In this document: positions 46,680 to 57,465 of the stretch, in pieces
Layout: each line of letters begins with the position of its first letter
How positions within the stretch are numbered: the stretch's first letter is position 1
NCBI GenBank assembly: GCA_026214975.1
Contig: CM047806.1
Span: forward strand, 50,733,947 to 50,797,946
Source: Gentiana macrophylla
Taxonomy: Eukaryota; Streptophyta; Magnoliopsida; Gentianales; Gentianaceae
Direction of reading: 5' to 3'
DNA: 64,000 nt
Translations under genes and position numbers: made by a program
The notes under the pieces: generated by a model
Database searches by the model: none
What the model saw: only the letters and a program-made list of their open reading frames with translations
What the model was told of the DNA's origin: nothing

Positions 46680-48619
46680 TGTAACATCCCAAATTTTCAT
46701 AAAAGTGTAAAATAGTCTTTGGGTGTATTTACTACAACCTAATCAAGGATTTAATTAAGGGATTTAATTATTATTTAAAATGGATTTAATTAATAACTAT
46801 AAAAAGGATATAATTACCCAAAATAACTTATTAGTCACACGTTGTTTATGAAAAAAAGAAGAAGAGAGGAACGGCAATCAGAGAACCAACGCAGAAGAAG
46901 AAAGCGAAATAAAAGGGAGAACGTAATCTTCAACCATGTGACCAATCCGTTCATCGTTTCAAGATGCCGCTGGAGAGAAAAGCGATCAGCGTGAGGAGAC
47001 ACAATTTTGGAAATAACATCTCTAAATTTCGTAAGTTTTTAATTTAGCCCTGGTTTTGGTAACCGTTGAGTTCGATTCTTCAGAAATTTGTATCTTTCAA
47101 TCCGTAGCTATGTTTTTCAGCCATGTGTAGTCAAAACGATCATCTTGGAGCGTAGATCAATCTAAAAATAGTTTCGCAACAGTTAATCCAAGTAATCTGC
47201 AGTTTTGATCACTTTTCGGTTTCGGTTTTCTGTAAAGAAATAGGATTTTAGGGTTTCTCGTTGATCAAATTTGGGGTTGAAGATCAACAGTTGTTGCAGT
47301 TGCTTGACGTTTTACTTTCGGTTTTGCTGTAAATTAAGGTGAGAGGCTCTTCCTAATGAGTAATTATAGTTTTATAATGATATGTTGAGTTTTAGTGAGT
47401 TTTGGTGTTGTTTGGTGATAGAATTCATGCTAAGTTGTAATTAATGAGATGTGATATGCTTTGGTATATTTGTGTTGAGTTTTAAATTTCTATATTTTTG
47501 ATTCAATAACATTAATTAAATATGAACAAGCTTTGATTGAACTTCTGATTCGTCCAGTTAAAACACCGAATGTACTCTTAAAGGGAGTTGAAGTTCGGAT
47601 CCGTCGGAAGGGCATGAAAGGGCTTGTGCTTTGATGAACTAGAGTTCATCAATGTCTGTGTAATTGATAGGATGTGATGTATAGCTGTCTAAGTGAGGGA
47701 GTAGAGTTGTTAAGGTGAGATTTCATCTTTAAAACACTTAGGTGGCTAGTTAATTCACCATAATAATTACATAAGTGTAGTAAAAGCTAAAACGTCATCT
47801 ATTCTCGGTTAGGCACTGATTCATATCGGCGATGTGATACGCGTTCGATAAAAGCGAACAACGCTTTGGCGGCCTATAAGCGGCTAAATAACGAGTGGAG
47901 GAAATTCGCGAGCGTATATATGCATACCGGGGAGATCCGGGACTATCGGTGCTACTCACCGTAGTTGGCAAGTACATCTCGTGGTGGAATTTTCACCATG
48001 CATTGTGTCATTGAGTGATGATGTAACCAAGATAAGCTAAGCTAGAAACGTTTAGTCATGACATGTCGATGGACATGGATTGAACCTTAGATTGAGTCAG
48101 TCTCATAAAGATAATTTAATAATCATAATAATAACCTTTCGTTGTATAACTTAGTTATTCTTTAGCTTATCACTTTTACTAAGTACTTTGTACTTACATC
48201 CTTTGCATTTTCTTTTGTATGCATTGTGGGGTGAGAAGACAAACAAGTTGATCAAGTGTAGATGACGACCTTTGAAGACTTTGAAGTATTGACAAAGCTC
48301 TTAGTTTATTTCCTTGTAAAGGTTGTACTAGACTAGTTGTATTTCTTTTCTTAGATTTGTTGTACTTCTACTTTTAAGACATCGTATTGTATAAGTCTTT
48401 GGGTTTTTCGTCGTTGTAATTTAACTATCCATCTTTAGCATGGTTACTTTCTATTCATAGTAGCATTTATGTTTTACCCGAGTCTTTTTAGCTTCCGGTT
48501 GCTTTTATTTGATACGACGACGTAGAGGCTTGCGTATAATATTAGATTTATTTAATGTTATACGCGGCGAACGTTTCTCTTCTAGGTAAGGGCTCGGTAT
48601 CCGGGAGCAGAGCATTACA
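46680..48619 (+). repeat. 3' LTR of the Tekay-like element
   Basis: 1,940 bp. It starts TGTAACATCCC and ends GAGCATTACA before the CTCAA duplication. Confidence 0.92.
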
Positions 48620-48624
48620 CTCAA

Positions 48625-49208
48625 AAAAAAATAAAAAAAATCAAAATAAACACTCATTTTAAGACATCAGAAAAAGATAATAATAAAAAACAGAGAGGAT
48701 TATTTTTTTTTAAAATGGGTGTGTGAAGTTGTAACAAAATTAAAAAGTTTCTCGTGGTGGTTGTCATTTGTGTATAAAAAAAGATATATACCCAAGAAAA
48801 ATAGCAGAGCCCAGTACTCTTGATGACAATGGATTCCAAACTTGCAGGGGAGTCAGCAGGAAATCCAATCAGATGCAAAGGTTCTTAATTATTTGCTAGC
48901 TACTTCAAAATATTTCTCTTAAGTACTTTTAATTAATTACAAGATATATAATTATTATCGCCCATACTTTTACACGACATACATTATCCTGACCTAATAC
49001 GATTCAAGATTTTATTGGATTTAATGTGAGTCAGATGTCGGTTGTTTTCGAAACTTAATACCTGCTAGTAAATAAATTTCATACATTTTGACCAAAAAAA
49101 ATTAGAGCATAAGAAATTCCAAAAATTATCCGTAAAATTGAGTAAAAATAAGTAAGCGTGGAAAAAACTTAAAGGGTAAAATTAGAAAAAAAAATTACTT
49201 GTCAATAT
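48625..49208. other. Intergenic, no gene recognised
   Basis: AT-rich with A and T runs. No frame or repeat I can assign. Confidence 0.5.
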
Positions 49209-49320
49209 GACATCGTCCTAATGGGTATCATTAGGTTATAACCTGACAAAAGACCACGCTTCGAGTCCCCGGTCAAGAAAAAAGAGGGTGTGTGTGTTAA
49301 ACCTCTCGTTTCCACAAAAA
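49209..49320 (+). mobile_element. tRNA-like SINE remnant
   Basis: An A-box-like CCTAATGGGTATCATTAGG at 49214 is followed by CCTGACA and a B-box-like GCTTCGAGTCCCCGG at about 49258-49272. Spacing and the CCTGACA loop recall tRNA-Val, but the stems do not pair well and the 3' part runs into GGTGTGTGTG. This fits the RNA polymerase III head of a plant SINE. No poly-A tail or duplication was found. A decayed tRNA pseudogene is the alternative. Confidence 0.45.
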
Positions 49321-49411
49321 CTAAATTTACTTTTTTATGTTATGTTGTGTTATTGAATTATGTTATTTTGTTACTAATATTAAGTTTTCCACGGTTGCAA
49401 TGAAAATATTA

Positions 49412-49660
49412 CTACCTCCGTCCCGAAATATAAATCTATTTGTGGTTTTTCATACAAATTAAGAAAGTTGATTAAATTGGTTATAGACATTAATTTTGAT
49501 GAAAATGTCTAAAATGTCCTTTAAATGTTCTTAATGTAAAATAATGAAAAGTTGGTGGGTAAATAATAAATAAAAGGTAAAATAAGAAGAAAAAAATGTA
49601 ATAAATACTTCATTGGTTATCTAAATGGATTTACATTATACGACAAAACAAAAAAGCTAG
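49412..49660. mobile_element. Stowaway-type MITE, right end decayed
   Basis: Starts CTACCTCCGTCCC next to TA (49410-49411). Interior words match the MITE at 13232-13501. The right end has only CTAGTA left of the inverted repeat. Confidence 0.75.
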
Positions 49661-49662
49661 TA

Positions 49663-49978
49663 TTAGATTTGTGTGATTTGGATCGTAAGAATATTATTCG
49701 CATTGTAACAACTTTTACAAAACATTTTGGGTGTGAACTAAGCTTATGCCCTTTCTATGCTGTAGATGTACATGGACTGAAGTATACTGGCAATAGATAT
49801 ATTTTATCCCAAAAAAGAAATTAATATCTAAAATTACAAACAAATAAGGCTTCACATTTTTCTAATAATATGTCACAGCAAAATTTTATAATAACGAAAG
49901 TAATAAAACATCTCTGACCATCTTAAAATGAAATCATTCAACAATTCCAACTAAAGGAAAGACTAAAGGAAAAAAAGG

Positions 49979-50011
<33 letters not shown>

Positions 50012-50101
50012 ACTTGGTCAGTCCTTATGTATCATGAGTGATTTCTGCAGTCTGGACGACCGAACCGAACTTCGGATTATTCGGACCAGTGGATTCAAGG
50101 A
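49663..50101. other. Intergenic with long A run
   Basis: No gene seen. A run of about 28 A lies at 49980-50008. Confidence 0.5.
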
Positions 50102-50399
50102 CAGGGCCCTGTTTGGTTGGATTGAAGTTGAATGGATTCAAGAAAGAGAAAGTAAAATAAAATATAGTAAAATAATGATTATAAAATTGAAATGTTATGT
50201 TGAAATTTGTGTAATTGAAGAAATGATTGGTGAGAGAAATTTTAATAAAATATTATATTGAAAAAATAATAGTTAAATGGTGTAGTGGATGAATAAAGTG
50301 AATTGATTAATATTATTTTATTTATTGATGTTGAATGATTGATCAGAGAATTTATAATAAAATAATGAAAAATAAGATAATTGAGTGAATAACAAGGCT
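50102..50399. mobile_element. Possible small hAT element
   Basis: CAGGGCCCTGTTTGGTTGG at 50102 is a typical end of small plant hAT elements. A weak inverted counterpart, AACAAGGCTG, ends at 50399. No 8-bp duplication is visible, so the right end is uncertain. Confidence 0.4.
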
Positions 50400-50819
50400 G
50401 GGTTTTAAACAATATATATATAAAATAAAAAAAAAAGAGACAAAAACAAGATGATGTTTTTGTTTTGTTTTTGTTTTGTTTATTTCCGTGAAATGCATGA
50501 AAGTTTTACCTTTCACATCTCTCTTACGTTTGAAAAAATATAATTGGGTTTTATCGGTATCACGAAATCGTTTGTGGCACCACAAATACTTTCTGACACC
50601 TTATAAATTGCTTTTGACACCATCATATTGTTTGTATTATTTTTTTTACTTCAAGCAAAACCAAAAAAATAAAAAAATTACTCCTTATACCACAAATTTT
50701 AAAAAATACAATTTAGTCATTTAATTATTTAAATTAAACATTATAATCCAAAATTATTAACTTATATCAATAACAACCACAAACTTAATTTTTATCCAAA
50801 TTATCATCTATATTTATTT

Positions 50820-51030
50820 CTTTATCAGCACCACCATAAACAACATTCATCTTCATCTCCATCTCCATATCCATATCCATATCCATATCCATCTCCATCT
50901 TCTTCATCCTCTACAAGTTTCTTCATCATCAATATTCATTTTCATCTTCTTCATCATCAAAATTCATCTTCATCTTCTTCAACCTTCTTCATCATCATCT
51001 TCATCTTTTTCAACATTCTCCTTCATCAAA
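50820..51030 (+). repeat. CCATAT and CTTCATC simple repeats
   Basis: (CCATAT)n at about 50865-50893, then CTTCATCTTCTTCATCATC units up to about 51030. Pyrimidine-rich on the + strand. Confidence 0.85.
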
Positions 51031-51209
51031 ATTCATTTCATATACTCCAACATTTTTCACCCAAATATCATTTTCAAACAATATAGAAGCAAAATGGAAT
51101 CAAAATTCATATTCCATGGCTTGAAACACCATTAATTAGGGGGAAAATAAAGTATTTTAGAGTTTTCTGATCGGCCTTTGGATTTTCCGTCCGGCATCCA
51201 ACCCAACGT

Positions 51210-51475
51210 CAGTAGTCCAGAAATGATTATTTTGTTGCTGCTATAATGCCACCAACTCTGACGTTGGAACCAAAGATAAACGTCACTACTCTTGACATTT
51301 TTTACTCCAGGACTAAATGAGTTTATGTTTGTTAAACGGCATATCCTTTGAGACGTCGGTCTTGCAAACCAACATCGGATTTGTTAACGTTGGTTAAAAA
51401 ATGTGGCATTTCGTCGGCGTACCTGACGTTGGTTTTGTGATACCAACGTTACAATGAGTGACGTTTATATGCCAG
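51210..51475. repeat. TGACGT palindrome array, third copy
   Basis: Same kind of sites as at 3800-4276 and 11770-12110: CAACGTCAGTAG (51213), CTCTGACGTTGG (51269), AAACGTCACTACTCTTGACA (51288), AGACGTCGGTCTTG (51350), CTGACGTTGG (51423) and ACCAACGTTACAATGAG plus GACGTTT (51443). It lies on the 3' side of an antisense B3 fragment, just as the left array lies on the 3' side of the antisense PMD gene. Confidence 0.75.
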
Positions 51476-51749
51476 CACTGAAAATATTTGTGTGTTTTTG
51501 CATCATCCAAACATGATACAAACAATCACACAAACACAAATGTACAATCAAAATGTAATACAATCAAAAATCATAAAAACAACTTAATTCAAACAATTAA
51601 TCCTAACTTAAATAAAACGTAATACAATGAAAATGTGAAACTGATCCAGACATATTCAAAATAATCCAAAAGTAAGTCAAGAGTAATCCACACAACATAC
51701 AGTAACAATGATCCAAAAGTAATCCAGAAGAATTTTGATGGAACTATTT

Positions 51750-52148
51750 TTAAGATCTTGGATGTTTGATAAACCCCACATTAAACACGACGTGATTTTC
51801 TCTAGGTTGATCAACGACTTCAAAGCTGCATTCATCTCCAACATTTAGGTCATTGTACGTAATGAAATCATTCAACCTACTTAAACGAACTTGTTGATAG
51901 TTTACGACAGAAGCTACAATTCTAGCAGGCCATGATTCCCCTGGGGCACTTCGCAGTTCCACGGTCTTGTTTCGCAACATGTCGTTTGTTCTAGCAAATG
52001 GCATTGAAATATTCTACAAATCACAAACAAATTTAAATACTGTTAGAAAGTGCAATGTGGAAAAAAGATAAAACAAGAAAAGAACTAAAAAGATTTTAAC
52101 ATATCTCACAACATAACCATGTGAAAATGCTCGGTTTGCCAGCGTCGT
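51750..52148 (-). pseudogene. B3 DNA-binding domain fragment
   Basis: The last exon (52013-51750) follows a TTTGTAG acceptor and encodes ISMPFARTND, KTVELRSAPGESWPARIV, RLSRLNDFITYNDLNVGD and ECSFEVV, ending at a stop. This is the pattern of the plant B3 fold: P-FA, then V-L-G-SW, then the DF--N-L--GD-C-FE hairpin. It most resembles REM-type B3 proteins. A short upstream exon, 52148-52110 (TTLANRAFSHGYV), is bounded by TTTCAG and GTGAG. Beyond it a MITE remnant begins and no further exon is seen, so the gene is 5'-truncated. Its place next to a TGACGT array suggests transposon cargo. Confidence 0.7.
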
Positions 52149-52149
52149 C

Positions 52150-52296
52150 TGAAATTGACGTATATCACAACTATTACATTAATGAGATCAAAAGGTATTC
52201 TAGAATTTTATCATCAAAATTAATGATATTTAAACATTTTCTTAATTTGTGTAAAAAAGTATAAACAAATTTATATTTTGGGACGAATGTAGTACT
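52150..52296. mobile_element. Stowaway MITE remnant
   Basis: The right end GGGACGAATGTAGTA near 52281-52295 is a decayed Stowaway end, and interior words AATTTGTGTAAAAAAGTA match the other two MITEs. The left end is missing where the B3 exon begins. Confidence 0.5.
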
Positions 52297-52899
52297 TCTT
52301 AGAAGGAGAAAGGGAAAGGGAAAGGGATGGTAGATTTATATAGATTAAATACTTCTTAAAATATGTCATATAATATTCTTACCAAATTGACTGTACAATA
52401 TTTAACTTATCCCCTTTCCAAAAAAAAAAATTAAAATAAAAAAATAAAAAGTCTAAAGTATCTGTCTGTTCACATGCTAGGGTGAAGTGTATGTGTGGAG
52501 ATAAAAAAGAAAAATGGTTGTTCCCCACCGGTAGAGTAAACTTTATTGTTCTAAAATAGAATAAACCTTCACACCAAAGTTGGTCAAGATATGAATAAAA
52601 CAAAACGTAAAACATGGCACTTTCCAGCCAATTCACAACGTGTGCAAAGATGCTTTTTGGACGGCGGATCCAGCATAAATCGTTATCAACGATAATACTA
52701 AAGAATAGATATCTAACGGGAAATAAATCATATAAGCTTAAACCGTAACAAATCCAAGACATACGGTTGATATAAAACAAGCCACAAATGTTTGATAAAA
52801 AAAAAAAACCGAGAATAACCGTAGCGCCGTAGCTATTTTCGTGACGCGGATATTAGTTCGGCAATTTTTTTGTTGTTGATGTTGTATTTTATAGATTAT
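52297..52899. other. Intergenic, no gene recognised
   Basis: AT-rich, with A runs near 52420 and 52800. The open minus-strand frame here is T-rich-derived and has no recognisable domain. Confidence 0.5.
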
Positions 52900-53336
52900 C
52901 TTGACTCATCTACTATCGTACACTACACAACACAACATCAAATCCGTCGGTCTTTCATTTTTTTTCCCTTCTTTACACAAACCACTAACGACACACGTTT
53001 GGTTAAAAAAAAAAAAAAAAGGTTTGAAAAAAAAAAAAAAAACCTACCACGTGTCAAGCCAAGAGGGTGGCCACGTGGCCAATTATCTATTAAACTTGGC
53101 TCATCTTCTATCGTATACAACTTCAAATCCGTCAGTCTTTTTTTTTTTTTTACCCATTCTATGCACAAACTATTAACGACACACGTTTGATTAAAAGAAA
53201 ACCCATAGGTATGGGAAAAAAATGCCACGTGCATGTCAAGCCCACAATTGACCACGTGGCCAGTTGTTGGCACATCCTCTTGGCTTCTTATCCATCTTCC
53301 ATCATATACTACACAGCACCACTTTAAATCCGTCGG

Positions 53337-53369
<33 letters not shown>

Positions 53370-54070
53370 ACTAACTACTAAGGACACACGTTTGCTTAAA
53401 AAAAACATAGGTTTGAAAAAAAAAAAAAAAAAAAAAAAAAACGCCAGCGTAACAATTGTGCAAGCACACCCACCAGTTTCTATTAAACTTTGCTCATCTT
53501 CCATCGTACACAACTTCAAATCTGTCGGTCTTTCCATTATTTTCCCTTCTATGCACCAACTATTAAAGACACACGTTTGATTAAAAAAAAAAAAAACCCA
53601 TAGGTATGGGAAAAAAAATGCTACGTGTCAAGCCCACAACTGGCCAGGTCTCTTGCCTTCTTATCCATCTTCCATCATATAGTACACAACACAACTTCAA
53701 ATCTTTTTTTTTTTTTTTCCTGCACATACTACTAACGACACACGTTTGATTAAAAAAAAACATAGGTTTGAAAAAAAAAAAAAAAAAAAAAAAAAACTGC
53801 CACGTGTCAAGCCAAGAGAGTGGCCACGTGGCCAATTGTGGGCACACCCTCTTGGCTCTATTAAACTTGGCTCATCTTCCATCGCACACTACAAAGCACA
53901 ACTTCAAATCCGTCAGTTTTTTTTTTTTTTTTTCCTTCTATGCACAAACTACTAACGGCACACGTTTGATTAAAAAAAAACCCACGGTATGGGGGACAAA
54001 ATGCCACTTGTCAAGCCCACAATTGGCCACGTGGCCAATTGTGGACACATCCTCTTGGCCTCTTATGGAT
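52900..54070 (+). repeat. Tandem array of about 190-bp units, alternating A/B types
   Basis: Six units, each with AAATCCGTCGGTCTT (52939, 53127, 53325, 53517, about 53698 and 53907), a T run, GACACACGTTTGATTAAAA, an A run and one or two G-box palindromes (CCACGTGTCAAGCC and GGCCACGTGGCC). Units alternate strictly: A with GGTTTGAAAA and CTATTAAACTTGGCTC, B with CATAGGTATGGG and CTTCTTATCCATC. The higher-order period is about 385 bp. All open frames here come from the A/T runs. The array stops at the 3' end of the first Helitron. Confidence 0.85.
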
Positions 54071-54087
54071 ATAACTAGTGGCAATGC

Positions 54088-54116
54088 TCACGCCGTGCAA
54101 GGCACGGCGTGCCCGT
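54088..54116 (-). terminator. Helitron 3' hairpin (rolling-circle stop signal)
   Basis: Stem of CACGCCGTGC and GCACGGCGTG with a CTT loop, 12-15 bases before the terminal CTAG. It marks the end of rolling-circle replication in Helitrons; it is not a transcription terminator. Confidence 0.85.
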
Positions 54117-54606
54117 TAAAAGCGTAAATGTAAAAGTTGAGGATATTTTTACACTCGTAGAAAGGATATAGTCATGGATTTTTTATTAATACGGAGGATA
54201 TTACCGTTAATAATAGGCACATGATGGTACAATTTCAAATGTGAACTATGAGTCACTTAAATCCATGAGTACATATCTTATCTTTACACGGCATAGCAGG
54301 AATTGTATGCCACGAAAACCGGTTCAACTTTGAAAGTTGCCATTGGATTTTACAGGTACACTTATGAAACACGAAAACAAACAACCATGGATCGTGAAAA
54401 CCGTACTCTTTTCTAGGCGTAAAGAACCTACATTTACTACCAAACAATGAATACTAATGTTTACAAACAGACTTAAAATGCAGAATAACCATAAAAAGCT
54501 CGAAAGATTAAATTGTGCTTTTCCAACCGTTCATATCACTCTCCACCATTTCAACATATATACAACTCCAAGCCATTCAAAGACCAAAGCAAGATTCGAT
54601 CATAGT

Positions 54607-54654
<48 letters not shown>

Positions 54655-55504
54655 CACTTCGATTCAAGAAAATGGAAAATTAAAAAACAAATACAAGGCT
54701 TAGTTTAGTTAGCACACACAGACACATCAACCTCAGCACCATAGGACTTTTGAATCCTTACAATCAACCAACACTACACTAACAATTACAACAACTTACT
54801 TTCTCACAAAAATTCCTTAAAAAAGATGAAAATTACAATATAAAGCACTCTGAAAAACTTGAAAGATCTTTTATTTACTGATTCTTAGTTTCTTACTTGC
54901 TCAATTGATTGAATCGAAATTGGATGGATCAACTCTAAATGGTTTGCAGTACTTGGATAGATCAACTCCAAAAAGCCTAACGGCTCTTCACTTAATCAAT
55001 TTTAAAATTCGAACAGAGCCTTTCACGTGTTGATATTCTTTCTGTCAATTATGTACAGAGGCATATCAAACCGTCATCAATTTTCTTGAAAGTACTCACA
55101 AATCAATTATGAAACAATATATATAAAAAGATAAACCAAATGACCTTTGGACCAAGCAATGGACACAGGGAAACGAAAAGATTTCACAAAGTGAAAGATC
55201 AAACGCCTTGATAATATCATACTATTAAGAACATGGACTTTATTGAGAAAATTTCCTAAAGTCTTCAAAGTTAACTCAATATAATGCAAACAAGAAAAAA
55301 GAACTAAGAAGAAAAACTTAAAAGCATAACAAAGAGATATATATATATATATGAACATTTGAAAAGACAGTGTGAAAGAGAGAATGAAAGTAGAAAAACC
55401 TTTTCTCATTTTCTTCGGGTGTGTGTTTCAACTGATGCAGATGTATATAATATATAATATAACATATAAGAAGGGACAGAAATTCACACATGGAATATTA
55501 AAGT

Positions 55505-55700
55505 ACTACATGCATAAAATTTCTGAGATCTTAAAGACCTACATGCATAAGTTGAGCCTTAAGACCTTTAACACTTACATGCATAAGTTGAGCCTTAATT
55601 CTTGAGCACTTACATGCATAAGCTGAGTACATTCATATTCACTACCTGGAGCCAGGATGATCGGTAAGGATGACAAACACTTATACATGCATAAATTGAG
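55505..55700 (+). repeat. Short tandem repeat ACATGCATAAGTTGAG in the Helitron
   Basis: ACATGCATAA with following TTGAGCCTT recurs at about 55508, 55542, 55577, 55613 and 55686, a period of about 35 bp. On the minus strand it encodes LCM-type repeats only by composition. Confidence 0.85.
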
Positions 55701-56414
55701 GCCATTGACACTTTCGGTAACCACAACCATGATGTTCGATAAGGATTTCAAGAAGTAAATATACCTAAACATTATATTGTCATAAACAAAGCAATAAAAC
55801 AACATAGTTCACAACTTAATAAGGGGAATATGTAATGTGCACTCTTCCCATAAGGAATGAGATTGATGTATGAACACTCATAAGCCAAGTAACAATAACA
55901 AGCAAATATAGAATTTGAAGAGCACATGCATTGTTAGTCAAGGTATAAAAGCAACAACATATTACTACAATAGCGAGCAAAAGACATACGACAACAAATA
56001 TTCTTGTGTCGATCCTCTACAGGCATAAACACGGATTTAAATGAAAGCTAAATAGATGGCCCCAAAAATCTGCATTAACTATACTCCAAAACATACATGT
56101 ATCGAAAATCTAAAATTGCAGAAAGAGAATAGGTAACGAAAGTTACTGGAAGGTGAAAGCTTCCTTTGAAAGCGTGAGAATCTAATAACCATTGAGGACT
56201 ATTTGAAACTATTTAGGAGTTGCATAACCGGTCAAAAGGATGTTAATTTGGAATTCTTTGACACAATAGATAATTAAGATAGTAAGTATAATGATATCTA
56301 CATATATAGGCCTCGAATGACCACAAGCGATCAATTTGCAAAGAGAAACCGAAGAGCATGTCATTTCCTTTTTTTAGTCGATTCAACAGCATGTTAAAAA
56401 GACTGAAAACTTAC

Positions 56415-57465
56415 CCCTTTCTAAGTTTTGCGTTTTTATCATGTATCTCTTCCAGTGTTAAGTTTGACTGCAAAGCCTTGATTTCTGCAAAAGCACTCAA
56501 ATCGTGAGTCCATTAGAATGTGGAACCTTATTTAACAAAAGCGATACATAGTTCAAGAACAAGTCTCAACATCACGGTTTCTTGAAATCGGCTAGAATTT
56601 ATGATTTCAAAAGGCATACCGGACTCAACCTCGAGATTGCTTTCTTTTCAAAGATCCAGCATTTTCTTGAAGCCTTGCATTTTCTTCCTTCATGGAATTA
56701 AGCTCCTCTGTGTTCGGGATGTCAAACTGATCTTGACGAGCAAGATAGATTTTCTGCTTTCCATACTCTTTGAATGATATGTTTCCGCTGTCAGCAAGAG
56801 TATCAAGAGCCTTCTGAATTACTCCCTTCTACAGATTATACATTGAAGGGAATCCGCAACATTTTGAGATTTCAAGGATCTATTTTGCTGCACCATGACA
56901 AATGAACACAACCACATACAATAGTAAACAGAAGACCAAAAAGTATCCATTAAGAAAAAAACAACATTACTGGGCACACTCATTCAACAAAGGTTATTCA
57001 AAAGAAAAAGAAAGGAAAACACCTTAAGAAGGAAAACACCTTAAGAATAAAACTCCAAAACTTATTTGCACAAAACAAATGCGATAGTACTGAGACCGTT
57101 ATTTCAGCAATCAAAAAGCTTAATACTCTATGTCCAGAATATTAGCTCAAAATAGAATATACAGCAAAATGGACTAAGAGATGACATCTGATAACACTTC
57201 TAAAAAAATAATGAAAGTTAATTAACAAGCGACAAAAAAAAAAAAACTAAATAAATTGACTGCAGCTGCACAATAAACCACCGACTCTTTTCTGCATTAT
57301 GAAGCATCAACAGGAATAAATAGGAGAAATCCCGAATAAAAATAGGAACAAGTCAATACTGTATAAATTAAACAAACACAAGCAACATTTCGGCCAAACA
57401 ATTAAGATTCAAAAGACATAAAACTGTGAATGAGTATACCTTGTTCACGAAATCGAAACACAATT
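56415..57465 (-). pseudogene. HOP2: Captured HOP2 (TBPIP-type) exons, broken
   Basis: HOP2 works with MND1 in meiotic strand exchange. Three exons with canonical GT-AG borders are read on the minus strand. Exon 57465-57440 gives ELCFDFVNK. Exon 56887-56620 gives QQNRSLKSQNVADSLQ, then KALDTLADSGNISFKEYGKQ, KIYLARQDQFDIPN and EELNSMKEENARLQ. Exon 56484-56415 gives EIKALQSNLTLEEIHDKNAK. These cover the winged-helix domain and the start of the coiled coil of HOP2. The large exon has a 1-base loss near 56852, a stop just after it (NL*KG) and another 1-base loss near its 3' end. The N-terminal start and the C-terminal half are missing. It is a gene fragment carried by the Helitron; a working HOP2 must lie elsewhere. 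Confidence 0.88.

Larger units (their letters stand above)
40235..48619 (+). mobile_element. Complete Tekay-like gypsy element, mostly non-coding
   Basis: 8,385 bp with 5-bp duplications CTCAA (40230-40234 and 48620-48624). LTRs are 40235-42201 and 46680-48619, starting TGTAACATCCC and ending near GCGTTACA/GCATTACA. The primer-binding site GTTGGTATCAGAGC is at 42202 and the polypurine tract CTTAAGGGGGAAGGAA ends at 46679. This layout, with a pol tail just before the tract, fits Tekay/Del chromoviruses. The 4.5-kb interior has no gag, protease, RT or RNase H. Only scraps of integrase remain near the 3' end. LTRs differ more than in the two other complete large elements, so it is probably older. 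Confidence 0.92.

Noticed and set aside
49209..49276. A functional tRNA-Val gene
   Set aside because: The acceptor and anticodon stems do not pair well enough; a SINE head or tRNA pseudogene fits better.
52938..53955. Long open frames with Lys- and Phe-rich runs on both strands across the tandem array
   Set aside because: They come from the A and T runs and change with run length between units; no domain and no conserved frame.
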